Source of the DNA: Anastrepha obliqua
Lineage: Eukaryota; Arthropoda; Insecta; Diptera; Tephritidae
Direction: 5' to 3'
Length of the DNA stretch: 64,000 nt
Assembly: GCF_027943255.1 (NCBI RefSeq)
Contig: NC_072895.1
Span: forward strand, 84,074,001 to 84,138,000
Made by a program: the position numbers and the translations under genes
Notes under the pieces: generated by a model
Told to the model about the DNA's origin: nothing
Seen by the model: the letters and a program-made list of their open reading frames with translations, nothing else
Database searches by the model: none
Shown: in pieces, positions 62,980 through 64,000 of the stretch
Layout: every line of letters starts with the position of its first letter
How positions within the stretch are numbered: position 1 is the stretch's first letter

Positions 62980-63690
62980 TTTGGATCATACATCATTTTG
63001 TTGAACATACATTCCGAGTTAGTGCAAGGAGTCATCTCAACAGTAAATACTGGTGCATTCAGATTGGAGTTAAAAAAGTGCCCAAAATGTATATTATCAT
63101 TTAAAAAGTCCGTTTAAAGAGATTTTCGAAATTAAATTAAATTAAATTAAAGTGAAACTCATCGCAAAAGAACATATTAGTGGGCAAAGCTCATGGATTG
63201 TGCACCACAATGGCGTACCACCCCAACAAATATCATATTTCATTAATAAATAAGGCGGCGCAATATAAATCACCCTATCGGAAGGTTTATAATTCTAAAT
63301 TGGCGTCATACGTCGATCATATTTAACACTTGTGACCCAGACAGCTGCAGTATATAAACAGAAAAGCAATGGAGCGCATAAAAATAAAGGTCAAAATAAA
63401 GATTTCTATCATTCAAAACTTTTTTTTTTATTTATTAAAAAAGTTACTCAAAAACGATATTGGATGATTAATTTCGCGCCACATTGTATGCTACCGTATT
63501 CCCCTTTTCTTCTTCCAAAACTCAAATTACCACTTCGAGACACCTATTTTTACCTGATAGAAAACCTAACAAATTATTTGTGGCGAAAAGTAAATATTTT
63601 ATTGGCCAATACTCGATACTTTTTTAATAAAATGTTAACGTATATATCATCTCTTAATGCGGAAATATGAGTTAAGTATACCTTTGGCAA
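62980..63690. other. Mostly uncharacterised, possible mariner scrap
   Basis: Within an open frame (63332-63670) LPYSPFLLPKLKLPLRDTYF resembles PPYSPDLAPCDFFLFPKLKR of mariners with an internal deletion that removes the third Asp. The evidence is one short block. The rest is AT-rich. Confidence 0.3.
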
Positions 63691-63694
63691 AGCA

Positions 63695-64000
63695 TACCCT
63701 TCCGAATGAGGGGTCATTCGCTCTTAAGGAGGGGGTAGGGTCACAAAATCGAAATTTTTTTTTCACTCATCTTATAGTAAATCATTTCAAGAATGTTGTG
63801 TCAAAATTTTAAGTGGATCGGAGCAGAACTCTCAAAGTTATAGCCTTTGTAGGCACTCTACCTCGAATGCGGAGCATCGATAATTTCTCAGAGTCATTTT
63901 TTCAAACGCGTTTTTCCCGAAACGACTTCTTAAAAGTCGGTGCCAATCACAACTCCGAAACTATTCAACCGATTCTTTTCAAATTTGGCACACGTTTTCT
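63695..64000. repeat. Edge of an unidentified repeat
   Basis: This block differs in style from its surroundings (GTGGATCGGAGCAGAACTCT, TTTTCCCGAAACGACTTCTT, CAACCGATTCTTTTCAAATT) and resembles non-coding interspersed repeats I recall from insects. It runs off the window end. No coding signal. Confidence 0.3.

Noticed and set aside
1..64000. LTR retrotransposons or integrated viral genes
   Set aside because: No paired long terminal repeats, primer-binding sites, protease, integrase or envelope-like sequences were seen.

Overview
This is eukaryotic, very probably dipteran, AT-rich DNA made almost entirely of transposable elements (TEs) in every state of decay. No host gene, rRNA, tRNA or CRISPR array could be supported. 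Many mariner lineages, RTE- and LOA-type LINEs and a tRNA-derived SINE of a layout I recall from fruit flies make a tephritid the best guess; that is inference, not proof. Layout: 1-10 kb holds a Tc1-like remnant, an R1/LOA-type reverse transcriptase fragment, a maT-like element (4843-6272) and a Tc1-like element. At 10.7-13.2 kb lies a hAT element with a perfect 8-bp target-site duplication (TSD), itself hit by a 461-bp palindromic MITE with its own 8-bp TSD. A 5'-truncated RTE LINE copy follows at 13.8 kb. At 20.4-27.9 kb there is an almost intact mariner, then a Helitron helicase on the minus strand (3' end at 21797) split by a full-length RTE LINE with an intact 997-codon ORF, then a scrambled RTE copy. 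From 27.9 to 46.5 kb lie relics of several mariner groups, LINE pieces, a Jockey-like relic split by a TA-flanked MITE, a Helitron 3' end, a fold-back MITE and SINE pieces. At 47.1-52.5 kb an old RTE copy contains a young 4-kb LOA-type LINE whose ORF2 is broken only at a run of ten Gs.

The most unusual object is at 53422-56350: a 2.9-kb fold-back element with long inverted ends, one arm swollen by a 121-bp tandem repeat arranged as alternating dimers, an internal gene (two minus-strand ORFs and the frame between them) for a transposase-like protein I cannot place in a named superfamily, and a run of short hairpins in its 3' region that resemble histone mRNA stem-loops. 56.4-64 kb holds more LINE relics (including an internally deleted LOA-type element with ORF1), another mariner and the edge of an unidentified repeat.

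The elements do not cooperate as a pathway. They form an insertion stratigraphy: TSDs allow relative dating of hAT then MITE, Helitron then RTE, RTE then LOA, and Jockey then MITE. Coordinates of decayed pieces without visible ends are approximate, and clade names rest on motif recognition without database searches.
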